A stretch of DNA of 64,000 nt from Prostheceraeus crozeri (taxonomy: Eukaryota; Platyhelminthes; Polycladida; Euryleptidae). Where the stretch lies: the NCBI GenBank assembly GCA_907163375.1, contig CAJQUW010005784.1, positions 496,001 through 560,000 of the forward strand, in the 5' to 3' direction. The notes under the pieces are model-generated. The model did not search any database. It saw nothing but the letters and a program-made list of their open reading frames with translations, and had not been told where the DNA came from. A program made the position numbers and the translations under genes. Shown here piece after piece: positions 24,030 to 34,105 of the stretch; within the stretch, counting starts at the first letter, position 1; every line of letters starts with the position of its first letter.

Positions 24030-25360
24030 TTAATTAATCCTAGCCATCTTTCCATTAAGAATTTCAATAGAATATTTTACATCTTCTAGCAATAAACCAT
24101 AAGCCATCAATGAAGTTGTGGAATCTTTCTTTTCAATATTAATTGTTACATCACAACCAGTCTTGATAATATCTTCAGATTGTGCACTTAAATCGAAACA
24201 GAAAACAGGATATAAATGTCTCCAATCTCGAGTTAATTGTGGTTCAACTCCAAATTCTATACAAAGATTTCGATAAGAATCATATCCTTCCATAAATTGA
24301 TTATTGGTATCATCGAATCTTAATGGATCAATTGGATATCGGGTTTGATTTAATGAAACTTGTAAACTTCGAATTGTATTAATATGTAAGAGATTATTGT
24401 TCTTATCAAAACTTGGAGAATTATTTCTTTGAAAAGTTAGTAATAAATATCTTGGAGTATTCGCAGTTCCAGTAAAATGCCAGTTAAATCTTTGTTCGGA
24501 AAAAGTTACTGAACTAGCAGTACGCTTTAGAAAATTAACTGGAATTGGTTTGTTAGTATTTAATCTTTTTGCAATAGCTGTTTCAATCTCTAAACTAGGA
24601 GTAATATGCTTAATCCACCATTCAAGTCTATCAATTTTCAAATATGCTTTTTTTCCAGTCTTACCAAAAAAGATTAATTCATTATTTGCTGTACGATGAA
24701 TTATTAATTTAAATTTTAATTGATATGATATTTTATCATAATCTAAATAACCGAATAATGGAGACAATGACCAATTTACTGTCTGTTTACTTTTCTTGTT
24801 AAATTCACGTCTTTCTTTATATGCAGTATTGTTTGTTTTATTTAAATGTTTTGCAATATTTTCTACATCTTTCGCAATTCCTGCTGCATCTGTTCCAGCG
24901 TGAGTTAAATCATCAACAATTATACCATCATTAGTATCAGGAAACCAACCTTCGATTTCATGCTTTTTATTATTTTCACCAATTGTTACAAATCTAAGCA
25001 TTGTATCAATTACACCTGGAGAATCATTTATTGTTTCTATATTTTGAGTTGCAACATCTAAACGCATTTGTGTAAATAGTTTCGGAAAAAATTATTCTCT
25101 AATGCAATATTATCGTTATCTGGTAATGGTGTTGTAAAATTGGCATCACTATATAAAGGATATTCACAGTGTAAAAATGAATCAGGTAGATATATATAAC
25201 TTTGTTGATTATCAACTTCAAAAATTAAATCTCCTCCAGTATTTACTCTACTGGAAGATCCGGGATCCATAGCAATTCTTATATAGTCATTCTTTTTTTG
25301 ATTATAACTGACGAACGGAGGATCGTCTAATCTAAATTTATTTTCGATAAGCGAAGACAT
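24030..25360 (-). pseudogene. Polinton major capsid protein (double jelly-roll type)
   Basis: A long beta-rich protein with the N-terminal part S-R-V-N-T-G-G-D-L-I-F-E-V-D and Y-L-P-D-S-F-L-H-C, and a C-terminal part with W-R-H-L-Y-P-V-F-C-F-D-L-S, typical of the Polinton major capsid protein. Position (between small virion genes, same strand) and total length (about 440 residues) fit. It would form the hexagonal shell of an icosahedral particle. Fossil, interrupted. Assignment rests on overall pattern and context, not on a catalytic motif. Confidence 0.75.
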
Positions 25361-25427
25361 TTTTATAAAAAGTAATTTGACTTTTTGTTTTTCTCACACC
25401 CAGAAAAAATTTTATTACAATATAATT

Positions 25428-25970
25428 TTAGAATTTTGCTAAACCAGCTCCGCTACAGCTTTGCTGGTTAGACCGAAGGTTGCTGTTAACACCATTACTT
25501 CTTATTTCTTCAATTGAACGAACCGTAGGTTCTATGGCTACGCCCGATTTCTTCTTGTGTTTACCATCAGACGGAGCTCCGCTCCTCAAGGTTTCACCCC
25601 CCACAGCTATGTTAGCAATTTTGTTTTTTGTTTCCTCTGAAAGTTTTTTTAAATTTTTTAGTTCTTCAGAATCATTCTTAAGTTTACGAATAGCTTCTAG
25701 TTGTTTTAATTCGTTCTGAGACTTAAAAGCATTTGATATGACACTAGCTGTACTACCTATAGCAGCTGCTCCTTTAGCAGCAGATGTAATCAAATCATTA
25801 TTATTTTTTATCAAGTTAACGATACTTCCAATACCAGAAAAGATGCCAGCCCCTTCTTTTTGAATAGTTTCTACACTGTCATAATGGTAAACAGATTTCA
25901 TAGATGGTTCATGAGCAATTTTTTGATTTGAAGCAAAATGTTTAAGATTGTGTTTATAAATTATAGTCAT
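25428..25970 (-). CDS. Polinton glycine-rich small virion-type protein, 180 aa
   Basis: Contains an amphipathic glycine-rich stretch near residues 37-65 (E-G-A-G-I-F-S-G-I-G-S-I-V, then A-A-K-G-A-A-A-I-G-S), followed by a Lys/Glu-rich coiled-coil segment. This is the pattern of membrane-lytic minor capsid proteins of the adenovirus pVI kind, an inference only. Its C-terminal third contains three double-hairpin inserts (H, I, J), all leaving the frame open. Confidence 0.6.
   Translation of the reverse strand: MTIIYKHNLKHFASNQKIAHEPSMKSVYHYDSVETIQKEGAGIFSGIGSIVNLIKNNNDLITSAAKGAAAIGSTASVISNAFKSQNELKQLEAIRKLKNDSEELKNLKKLSEETKNKIANIAVGGETLRSGAPSDGKHKKKSGVAIEPTVRSIEEIRSNGVNSNLRSNQQSCSGAGLAKF
25441..25480 (+). 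repeat. Hairpin insert H (three hairpins)
   Basis: AGC-TCC-GCT (25445-25453), CAGC-TTT-GCTG (25455-25465) and ACC-GAA-GGT (25471-25479), all with 3-nt loops; the first two are also enclosed by AACCAGC/GCTGGTT. In frame at the C-terminal end of the 180-aa protein. Confidence 0.65.
25520..25545 (+). repeat. Double-hairpin insert I
   Basis: GAACC-GTA-GGTTC (25520-25532), spacer TAT, GGC-TAC-GCC (25536-25544). In frame inside the 180-aa glycine-rich protein. Confidence 0.72.
25573..25598 (+). repeat. Double-hairpin insert J
   Basis: GGAGC-TCC-GCTCC (25573-25585), spacer TCAA, GGT-TTC-ACC (25590-25598). In frame inside the 180-aa protein, 27 bp from insert I. Confidence 0.72.
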
Positions 25971-26032
25971 TTTTTAGGATTAAATTTGACTTTTGGGAAA
26001 AAATATCTACGATAAGATTTACGTGCGTCATC

Positions 26033-26056
26033 GGCTAAAGCCTCTGGACAAGGTCT
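26033..26056 (+). repeat. Double-hairpin insert K
   Basis: GGCT-AA-AGCC (26033-26042) and GAC-AAG-GTC (26047-26055), between the glycine-rich gene and the fibre-like gene. Confidence 0.55.
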
Positions 26057-26058
26057 GT

Positions 26059-26940
26059 TCAAGATCTACGTTTGTGAATGGACAACAACTTCGAGATAAC
26101 TTTATTAATTTTCCGTTGCATGTTATCTATTGCGGCAAGTAGCGTTTGATGTACTTTAATTTCTTTTCTATTAACTTGCATTTTCTGCTGATTCATCTTC
26201 AACGCCGCTTTAAGAGCATTTAACTTAATTTTAAGAACATCTAATTGTCTTTTAACAGAATCTAACTGTTCTTTATTTTCTTTAGAGTTTTCTTGTAAAT
26301 TTTTCTTTAATTTATTTTCTAAATTGATTTTAAGAGTTTTCATTTTATCAACTTTTTGATTAAGTGAGTTTACTTCATTTATTATTCTATTCATCTTTTT
26401 CATTTGTTGAGTAATTTTAGAACTTAATTCATCAACACTTTTTTGGAATGTAGTTTGTAACTGCTTTAAATTTTTTAAAATTCTTTCAGGTAGTTTTTCT
26501 ATTTCATCTTCTAATTGTTCTTTCAATAATTTTCTCTGATGTTTATTTTTAATTACAGCAGATTTTAAATTTAAAGAAAGTAATATTAAAATTTTTGATT
26601 GTTCAGAAATCTTTTTAAAAAGTTTTGCTATATCTACTTCTAGCTCTCTATCCTTTTTATCAAGTTTTAATAATTTTTCGTTTAATGATTTGTCATTAAG
26701 TTTAAGCAACTTTAATTCATTCATCAGTGGAACCAAAACATCGTTTATATACTTTTCTTTTAAGTCATTGATTTGTGTATCAACATATTGTTTATTTGTC
26801 AACTCTGTATTTTGTTGCGGAAGAATAGAAAGATGCAATGGACCAGATAAAACATCTCCAGTTTTCATGATATAATTTTCTATTTCTAATTCACGATTAT
26901 TCGGGATATATGCACCTCCACCAACATTTGGTAACATCAT
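26059..26940 (-). CDS. Polinton coiled-coil, fibre-like protein, 293 aa
   Basis: I choose the MMLPNVGGGAY start (26940); the upstream 39 codons are low-complexity Phe/Tyr/Lys. Residues about 25-55 read M-K-T-G-D-V-L-S-G-P-L then T-N-K-Q-Y-V-D-T-Q-I, which closely resembles the repeated motif of phage tail-fibre proteins (GD.LSG.L ... A.KQYVD). The rest is almost continuous heptad-rich coiled coil. A trimeric attachment fibre is a reasonable inference. Length is open and uninterrupted. It is the last minus-strand gene before the plus-strand polymerase block. Confidence 0.65.
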   Translation of the reverse strand: MMLPNVGGGAYIPNNRELEIENYIMKTGDVLSGPLHLSILPQQNTELTNKQYVDTQINDLKEKYINDVLVPLMNELKLLKLNDKSLNEKLLKLDKKDRELEVDIAKLFKKISEQSKILILLSLNLKSAVIKNKHQRKLLKEQLEDEIEKLPERILKNLKQLQTTFQKSVDELSSKITQQMKKMNRIINEVNSLNQKVDKMKTLKINLENKLKKNLQENSKENKEQLDSVKRQLDVLKIKLNALKAALKMNQQKMQVNRKEIKVHQTLLAAIDNMQRKINKVISKLLSIHKRRS

Positions 26941-27137
26941 TTTTAAAACAATAAAAAAGTAAAATTTTTTCAAATAAAAATAAAAAAATTGATAAAGCAA
27001 ATTTAAAAAAATTATATTCGTCCGCATCATCCTGTTCTTCTTATTCGACGAGATCAACGAGACTTGAAAATAAATGTTTTGATAATAATAATAATAATAA
27101 TAATACTATTACAAATCCATGTATAGATGTAAATCTT

Positions 27138-27542
27138 TTGTTTGAATTACAAGCCGAAATATTTAGGGAACAGACTAAAGGTTTACCTTCTATAGAAACT
27201 AACTATTGTTTATTTCCGGGGGATCCATTTATTAAATTTATGGATATTGTTAGTAAATATAATGATGTAGCTTATGTGGAATTAATTAAAGAAAATATGG
27301 TTATAATAGGTCATAATAATGTTCATGGTTTTATTAGAGCAGTATTACCAATTAGTAATACTGATTGGATAGAAAATAAAATTATCAATTATATCAATAT
27401 TAGAGAATTAGTAAAAAAATTAAAATCTTTTTCGAAAGAAAAAATTAGATTATTTGTTGACGATCAAAATCAATATAACATTCACATAGAGAGTAAAAAC
27501 ATAACGAAGAATTATTATGCCAAGTTTATTATAGAGATATAA
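27138..27542 (+). CDS. Polinton unknown protein, 134 aa
   Basis: An open plus-strand frame ahead of the polymerase with ordinary mixed alpha/beta composition (Y-C-L-F-P-G-D-P-F, then V-A-Y-V-E-L-I-K). It follows a short ATA/ATAATA repeat near 27085. No family recognised. Coding is plausible because it shares strand and composition with the next genes, but the start is uncertain. Confidence 0.45.
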   Translation: MFELQAEIFREQTKGLPSIETNYCLFPGDPFIKFMDIVSKYNDVAYVELIKENMVIIGHNNVHGFIRAVLPISNTDWIENKIINYINIRELVKKLKSFSKEKIRLFVDDQNQYNIHIESKNITKNYYAKFIIEI

Positions 27543-27673
27543 TTTATAAACATGAAACATTAGAAATGCCGCAAAGATATGATGATGATACTTATATAGG
27601 ATTATATTCAAACTTAAATATGAATTTATTAAAATCTTAGATAAATGGTTTAGCTCAACAAGAGAAAATTTAT

Positions 27674-28351
27674 ATGTGGACTACACCTTATACTATTAAC
27701 AATGACCATAATCATAATCATAATAATTTTAAAAATAATAATAATAATTTTAAAGAATCTGATGATAATAATTTTAAAGAATCTTATAATAATAATGATG
27801 ATAATATAAATGATGATTCTGAAATATCTGAAAATGGTGTAAATGGTAAAGAAGATTATAAAAAAATTAGTAATTATAAAAATTTTAGTGAAGAAAAATT
27901 TATATCTCATACTGATGTACATGATATTAATACTACATATAATCAAAATTTATCTAAATTTCATTTTCTTACAATTGAAAATAATAATGATGGTATAGTT
28001 GAAGATACTGTTAGACAACTATGTGTCGGGTCTACAGAATTTAAATTAGGATTTACATCTAATCAATTTAAAATTTTATCATCTTTAATAAAAACTAAAA
28101 GTGATTCAGATTATGGTGGTGTTATTAAATTTTCCAAAAGAGATCAAAGACCAACATTTTTCTCTATTATATTATTATCAGATAAAAGATGTAATTTAGA
28201 ATTAGATATTCCTATCAGGGAATGGTATCCTATCAGGGAATGGCATCCTATACCAAAAAGTGTAATTTATGATGTTGAAGAATCAATTTATGATGATGAA
28301 GAATCAATAGTTAGTGAAAATAAATTTAAATTATCTTTTGATAAAACTTAA
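27674..28351 (+). CDS. Polinton Asn/His-rich protein, 225 aa
   Basis: The N-terminal 70 residues are low-complexity Asn/His/Asp; the C-terminal 120 residues have a folded-domain composition. An 18-bp tandem duplication (28211-28228 and 28229-28246) repeats the peptide P-I-R-E-W-Y/H. No family recognised. It sits between the 134-aa frame and the polymerase on the same strand. Confidence 0.45.
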   Translation: MWTTPYTINNDHNHNHNNFKNNNNNFKESDDNNFKESYNNNDDNINDDSEISENGVNGKEDYKKISNYKNFSEEKFISHTDVHDINTTYNQNLSKFHFLTIENNNDGIVEDTVRQLCVGSTEFKLGFTSNQFKILSSLIKTKSDSDYGGVIKFSKRDQRPTFFSIILLSDKRCNLELDIPIREWYPIREWHPIPKSVIYDVEESIYDDEESIVSENKFKLSFDKT

Positions 28352-28836
28352 TGTGATAAAACTTAATATGATAAAGAAAATAAAATAACTTAGGAACGTG
28401 AAATATATAATAATATAAAATAACACTCAAGTCCTTGATATTAGAATGTTTATATCTAAAATTAAAACACAATTTTTTCCTTAAAAAATAAAAAAATGGA
28501 AAATACCAAGTTTTATTGTAACTTATGTAAAAAAAAGTTGCAATAAAAAAGAAGTTATCAATCACATTTAAATAGTAAATTGCATTTACAAAATGTAGAT
28601 CGAGTTGATGAAGGAAATATATTAAAATTAAATAATTATATAAACTATCTAGAATCATTACCTACTGATATAAAAGTTAAAAAATGTTTGATGATTATTC
28701 ATATTCAGAATATAAAAAAGTTTTTTATAGTGAAGATGAGACCGTACCAGATGGAAGATATTTATTTAGCGATACTGATGAATTTAACGAAATAGATGAA
28801 TTTAACGAAATAGATGAATTTGATGAAGCTGTACAC

Positions 28837-28869
28837 GGGACATCAAAGATGTCTTCCAGGGCTTCGCCC
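28837..28869 (+). repeat. Double-hairpin insert A
   Basis: GACATC-AAA-GATGTC (28839-28853), spacer TTCCA, GGGC-TTC-GCCC (28859-28869). Near-identical to inserts B and C. In frame, encoding G-T-S-K-M-S-S-R-A-S-P. Confidence 0.85.
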
Positions 28870-30432
28870 ATAACAGATATAAAATATTTATTTAATCAGT
28901 CCGTTGAACATAATGAAACCGATGAAACTTTTTATAATGTATTAACAAACTTTTATAATATATTTAGAAAATCTTTCAAATGTTATGTGAATGTAGAAGT
29001 ACTTTATACAAAAAATGGACCTGATGGAATTCCTGAAGAAATAATACAAGGACATTCTACAAATTCACAAGAAATTCATAATGTAAATGATATACAACCC
29101 ATATTTGAATCGATGATACTTAAATTAGAAAATTGTATAATTGAAGCCCAGTTACGTGAATCTGGTTGGAGATTTGTTAAAATACTATCTAAGAAAATAG
29201 TAATTGATAAATATAAAAATAATACTGGTGGTAGTTATGTTCCTTTACCTTTCAGTTCACCACAAATAATCAACATAAAAAATGAAGATGATTATTGTTT
29301 TCTGTGGAGTATTATAGCACATTTACATCCTGCAGAATATCATAAAGAAAGACTAAGTCTTTATAATAAAGAAGAATACATAAATGAATTTGATCTTTCT
29401 GATGGCTTAGATGAATTTCCATATGATTATAATAGGTTAATAAAGTTTCATAAAAAGAATAAAAATTTAATAGAAGTAAATGTTTTTGAATTAAATGTGA
29501 ATTATGTTTCTATTGGTAAAATTACTCCACTTTACTCAGATTCAAAAAAATTTTATTTGAATAATAAAAATTTATGTCAATTAGAAATAGTATATAATGA
29601 TAGAGGAAATTACATGCATCATAATATTTTTTACCAAGGAAATATAATATGTACTGAAAAATTTGAAATTATAAAAACACTATCACCAATAATGATTAAT
29701 TGTAATAATTATAAAGGACGTAATTATAATTATGATTATGATTCCGATTATTTATCTTTATCTTTTGAATATCAACAAAAATTACAAAATTTAAATGAAA
29801 GTTTACAAAAATGTAAAACAGATTATCAACAACAAACAAAAATAGTAGTACAAGAATATGGCCATAAATATCAAAATAAGATAGAAACTATATAAAAATT
29901 AAATGAAGACAATAAAGAATTAAATAATGAAGAAAATGAAACCAATCAAAAAATAAATGAATCTTTAAAAAAATGTCTACAACAATATGCAGAACAATAT
30001 GATAAAGAATATAGTTATCAGTTACAAATATTAAATCAAAATTTTCATCGAAATACATTTAATCTTACAAAAGAAATTGATGAAACACATGAAATATATC
30101 AAGATAAATTTGAAAAACTAGAACAGACAAAACAACCAGCACAAGTGAATATATTATATTATCAGGGTCATTTTATATTGTGTAAAGATGTTTCTATATT
30201 TACAAAAACTTCAGATAATGCTAATTTTCCCTGTCTCCAATGTATGACGAGCTTTAGAACTAAAGAAGAAATGAATAGACATTTGGAGAATTGCCAACAA
30301 AATGAAGCAGTCAGAAACACATTTCCAAAAGATGATTATTTAGATTATAATACATGGTATTTTAAAAATAAAGTACCCTTTACTATTTATTGTGATTTTG
30401 AAGCATATAATGTTAATATGACACAAAATCAC

Positions 30433-30465
30433 GGGACATCGGAGATGTCTTCCAGGGCTTCACCC
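30433..30465 (+). repeat. Double-hairpin insert B
   Basis: GACATC-GGA-GATGTC (30435-30449), spacer TTCCA, GGG-CTTCA-CCC (30455-30465). Same sequence family as A and C, in the polymerase exonuclease region. In frame, encoding G-T-S-E-M-S-S-R-A-S-P. Confidence 0.85.
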
Positions 30466-30809
30466 GATTCTGAAAATGATAATTCTGAAAAAAGTGCATC
30501 TGAACAAAGTAAAGAAAAATATTTATTTGAACAAAAACCATTATGTTGGGAAATGTACATTCATTCAAATTATCCTGAATTATTTAAATCAGACTATTTT
30601 CAATACTATGGTGAAGATAGTTCAGAAATGTTTACAAAGAAAGTAGAAGAATTACAAGGACGTTTATCACAATTGCTTGAAACAAATATACCAATGATTC
30701 CATTAACGGATGAAGAAAAAATTAATTTTGTTAATGAAACAAAATGTTATTACTGTGGAAAAGATTTTACAAATAATTATAAAACTGGCAAAGGTAGATA
30801 TCTTGACAA

Positions 30810-30831
30810 GCGAAGCGACGGCTCTGCCGTC
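30810..30831 (+). repeat. Double-hairpin insert D
   Basis: GC-GAA-GC (30810-30816) directly followed by GACGGC-TCT-GCCGTC (30817-30831). In frame in the polymerase gene, beside the zinc-finger-like cysteines. Confidence 0.7.
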
Positions 30832-31209
30832 AAAGTAAAAGATCATGATCATCTAAATGGATTATATAGAGGTGCAGCACATAATTCTTGTAATCTTAAT
30901 GCTAATAAATTTAAATATAACTTTGTTCCTCTATATTTCTACAATGGTTCTAAATATGATTACCATCTAGTAATGAAAGATTTATTTTCATCTGAAAAAT
31001 TACAAAAACAACAAATAAATGTACTATGTAAAACAGAAGAAGAATATTTTTCAATGCAATTAGGTTGTATTAGAATTTTAGATGCATTTAGATTTTTTAC
31101 TCCTTATTCATTAGATGTTATGGGAAAAACTTTGAAACCGGAACAATGTAAAATATTAAATAAATATAATTTAAAACCTTTAAAAGGAATATTTCCGTAT
31201 GAGTATATA

Positions 31210-31234
31210 GCCTGCGGCTCACAGTCGAAGACTG
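31210..31234 (+). repeat. Double-hairpin insert E
   Basis: GCC-TGC-GGC (31210-31218), spacer TCA, CAGTC-GAA-GACTG (31222-31234). In frame in the polymerase gene. Confidence 0.7.
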
Positions 31235-31907
31235 ATATAACTGGAGATTTTAATTTTGTGAATAAAATTATGGAAGAAAAACAACTTCCTCCAATAAATA
31301 AATTTAAATCAACATTAAAACAATCACAATTATCTGACGAAGACTATGCAGAAGCTGAAAAGAATTGGAAAGAGTTAAATTGTAAAACAATGTATGATTA
31401 TACAATGAAATATCTTCAGATAGATGTATTAATACTAGCTGATCTTTTTGAAAACTTTCGTGACATGTGCATAGAATATTACGGAATAGATCCATGTTAT
31501 TGTTATTCTACACCAGGTTTAACATGGTTAGCAGGATTAAAACATACAAATGTTAAACTTAAACATTAAAAAGAAAATACATATGATAAATTATTATTTT
31601 TTGAATCTGGAATTAGAGGTGGAGTTTCATCAGTTTTAGGTAATCGTTATGTACAGTGTTACAATAAAAAAGTAAATCCTGATGATTATGGAATAATGAA
31701 ACCTTTATCTCCAGAAGAAAGTGATCAGTTTATAAAATTGTTTAATCAAAATATAGAAGGACTTATATCAAATGAAGATAGTCAAGCAGCAATTGATGAA
31801 ATCATGAGAGAAAACTATTTGTTATATTATGATTTTAATAGCTTATATTCTTCTTGCATGATACAAGAATTACCAACAGGTGAGATGGAATGGTGTAATA
31901 TTCGTAC

Positions 31908-31938
31908 GACATCAGAGATGTCTACTAGGGCTTCGCCC
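31908..31938 (+). repeat. Double-hairpin insert C
   Basis: GACATC-AGA-GATGTC (31908-31922), spacer TACTA, GGGC-TTC-GCCC (31928-31938). Third copy of the A/B sequence, just after palm motif A. In frame, encoding T-S-E-M-S-T-R-A-S-P. Confidence 0.85.
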
Positions 31939-33158
31939 GTTCTAGATTATCAAAAAACATATGATGGAAATTATAATCATGGTTATATATATGAAGTTGA
32001 TTTAGTATATCCTGATGAAATAAAAGATAAAACAAAATATTTTCCTTTCTGTCCCGAAAACAAAATTCCCAATATAGAAGATTTTTCAGATTATCAAAAA
32101 TCTTTAATTCCTAAGAAATACAGACCAACAAAAAAACTTATGTTAACACAAAGTAATAAAAGAAAGTATGTTATTGAAGGAAGAATGCTAGATTGGTATT
32201 TAGATCATGGAATGATTCTCACCAAAATACATCGAAAACTATTTTATCAAAAATCTAAATGGTTAAAAAATTATATAGAGTTCAATATTGAAAAACGTAA
32301 AATAGCTAAAAGAAATAAAGATGATTTTGGAAACGTGTTCTTCAAATTAATGAATAATGCATTTTATGGGAAGACTTCAGAAAATGTGCGCAATAGACAA
32401 AATATTGAAATAGTTTATGATAAAGATAGGTTTCAAAATTTAACAAGGAAACCTACATATAAAAGAACTACTAGATTTAGTGATGAACTACGTGTATGTG
32501 CTGTACATTTACGTCGAATCAGCGTAAAGCATGATACGTTTAATTTTATTGGATTCACTATATTAGAATTAGCTAAACTATTTATGTATAGATTTATATA
32601 TGATTATTTAGCACCTGCTTATGGCAAAAACTATAAATTACACTTTACAGATACCGATTCTGTTTTCTTAGAATTAACAATACCGTATAATTCTTCACTT
32701 GATGAAGAAATTAATGAAATAAAAGATATCATTCATCCTTCTGATTTATGTAAAGTAAAAGATGAATTAGAAGGAAATGAAGATTTCATAACAGAAGCTA
32801 TATTTTTAAAATCTAAATGTTACTGTTATAATACAACTAATAATATTAAAACACATAAAACATTAAAAGGAATTTCAAAGGCATCAGTGGCTAATCAAAT
32901 AACATTTCAAGATTATAAAAATGTATTATTTAATAATGAAATAAAAATAGCATGTAATTATAGACTTAATTCAAAGAAACATAAAATGTATTTAAAAGAG
33001 GAACATAAATTAGCATTAGATCCATTTGATGATAAAAGAAAAATTTTACCTGATGGAATAACTACTTTACCTTTTTAATTTTCTAATTTCTAAGATAATC
33101 AAATTTGATATATACATAAAAAAAAAAAATATTATAACACTATATTTGTATATTTTTA

Positions 33159-33910
33159 TCACTCCGCGAAAATATTTTCTATAACTCTATCATGTATTTT
33201 TTTATCAATATTAATTGTAATGAAGCCATAATCTTTTGACCAAGCATTGTTACACGATTGATTAAATTCATCTTTATTTCTTACGCATAAATCTCTTAAC
33301 AAATCACATAAGTTTCTTGCATTTATTTCAAATAGTATAAATATACTTGCATTCTTTCTAATAACACTTCCGTCTAATGAATACATACTTTGTGTTAAAT
33401 AAAATACACTATAGTTATTATGTCTACCTCTTGTGAAATAATTTCTCTGAACTGACTACAATCATCAAAAATTACACAATGTTTCATTGTTTTATCTAGT
33501 TTACTAGGATCTTGCATATTACCACTATCATCTATTAATTGTTTCTCTATATGCTTATTTTTATTGGATTCTACTAACTGATTATTTTTTGCTGCTTCTT
33601 CACACCACGAACTTATTTCTTCTTCATCTTCAGATTTTTCATATTCCTTGAATAATGAAGCAATTGCTGTTTTTTTAAGATTATTTTCAAATTCATATTT
33701 TAAAAATTGATAGACGGGTTGTTCTGCCGTTGTTGTATAAATTATAAGATTGTTATAATCCAAAAAATTTGGAGTCGTTAAAATTTTAAATAATAGATAT
33801 GCTTTTCCACAACCTGATCTTCCGCAAATAACTGACAAAACTTTATTAGATAAATTTGGATGATGATTAAATCTAAGTTTTTTTTTATTTAATGGTAGTA
33901 CTTCACTCAT
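33159..33910 (-). pseudogene. Polinton packaging ATPase (A32/FtsK-HerA type)
   Basis: Walker A G-R-S-G-C-G-K and Walker B H-C-V-I-F-D-D-C are visible, with an N-terminal stretch (F-N-H-H-P-N) like other Polinton ATPases. These enzymes pump DNA into the preformed capsid. It is convergent with the polymerase gene and followed (minus strand upstream) by the penton-like gene. Fossil, interrupted. Confidence 0.85.
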
Positions 33911-34018
33911 TTTTTAATAAAAAAAATTTTATTTTTATTTTTTTATTTTTTGTTTCTGAAGAAGAAGAATAAGAATAATAATAAGAAGAAGAAAACAATT
34001 AAACTTCTCTAGCTTCGC

Positions 34019-34083
34019 GTGGGAGTTTATACCTCTCGAACGGGAGTTTATACCTCCCGAACGGGGGTTTATACCTCCCGAAC
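34019..34083 (+). repeat. Three tandem palindromic 22-bp units
   Basis: Three near-identical copies of CGGGAGTTTATACCTCCCGAA, each able to fold (CGGGAG/CTCCCG stem). GC-richer than the surrounding AT-rich sequence; lies between the ATPase and penton-like genes. May be another hairpin insert, expanded in tandem. Confidence 0.75.
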
Positions 34084-34105
34084 CAAAAGATCTATCATAA
34101 TCTCT

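Larger units (their letters stand above)
28684..33078 (+). pseudogene. Polinton protein-primed family B DNA polymerase
   Basis: The N-terminal region has the Polinton signature G-S-Y-V-P-L-P followed by D-D-Y-C-F-L-W-S-I-I-A-H-L-H-P. Then come a zinc-finger-like C-x2-C...H-x-C, the exonuclease motif Y-C-D-F-E-A-Y, palm motif A Y-Y-D-F-N-S-L-Y-S-S, motif B N-N-A-F-Y-G-K-T and motif C F-T-D-T-D-S-V-F. It would replicate the linear element from protein primers. Near the start a three-unit F-N-E-I-D-E repeat is visible. Five double-hairpin inserts lie inside. Fossil, interrupted more than once. Confidence 0.92.

Noticed and set aside
27650-27946. 98-aa Ile/Phe-rich minus-strand frame
   Set aside because: Antisense of an Asn/His low-complexity coding stretch; composition artefact.
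34019-34083. Possible CRISPR-like array
   Set aside because: Only three directly abutting palindromic units with no spacers, inside an animal transposon.
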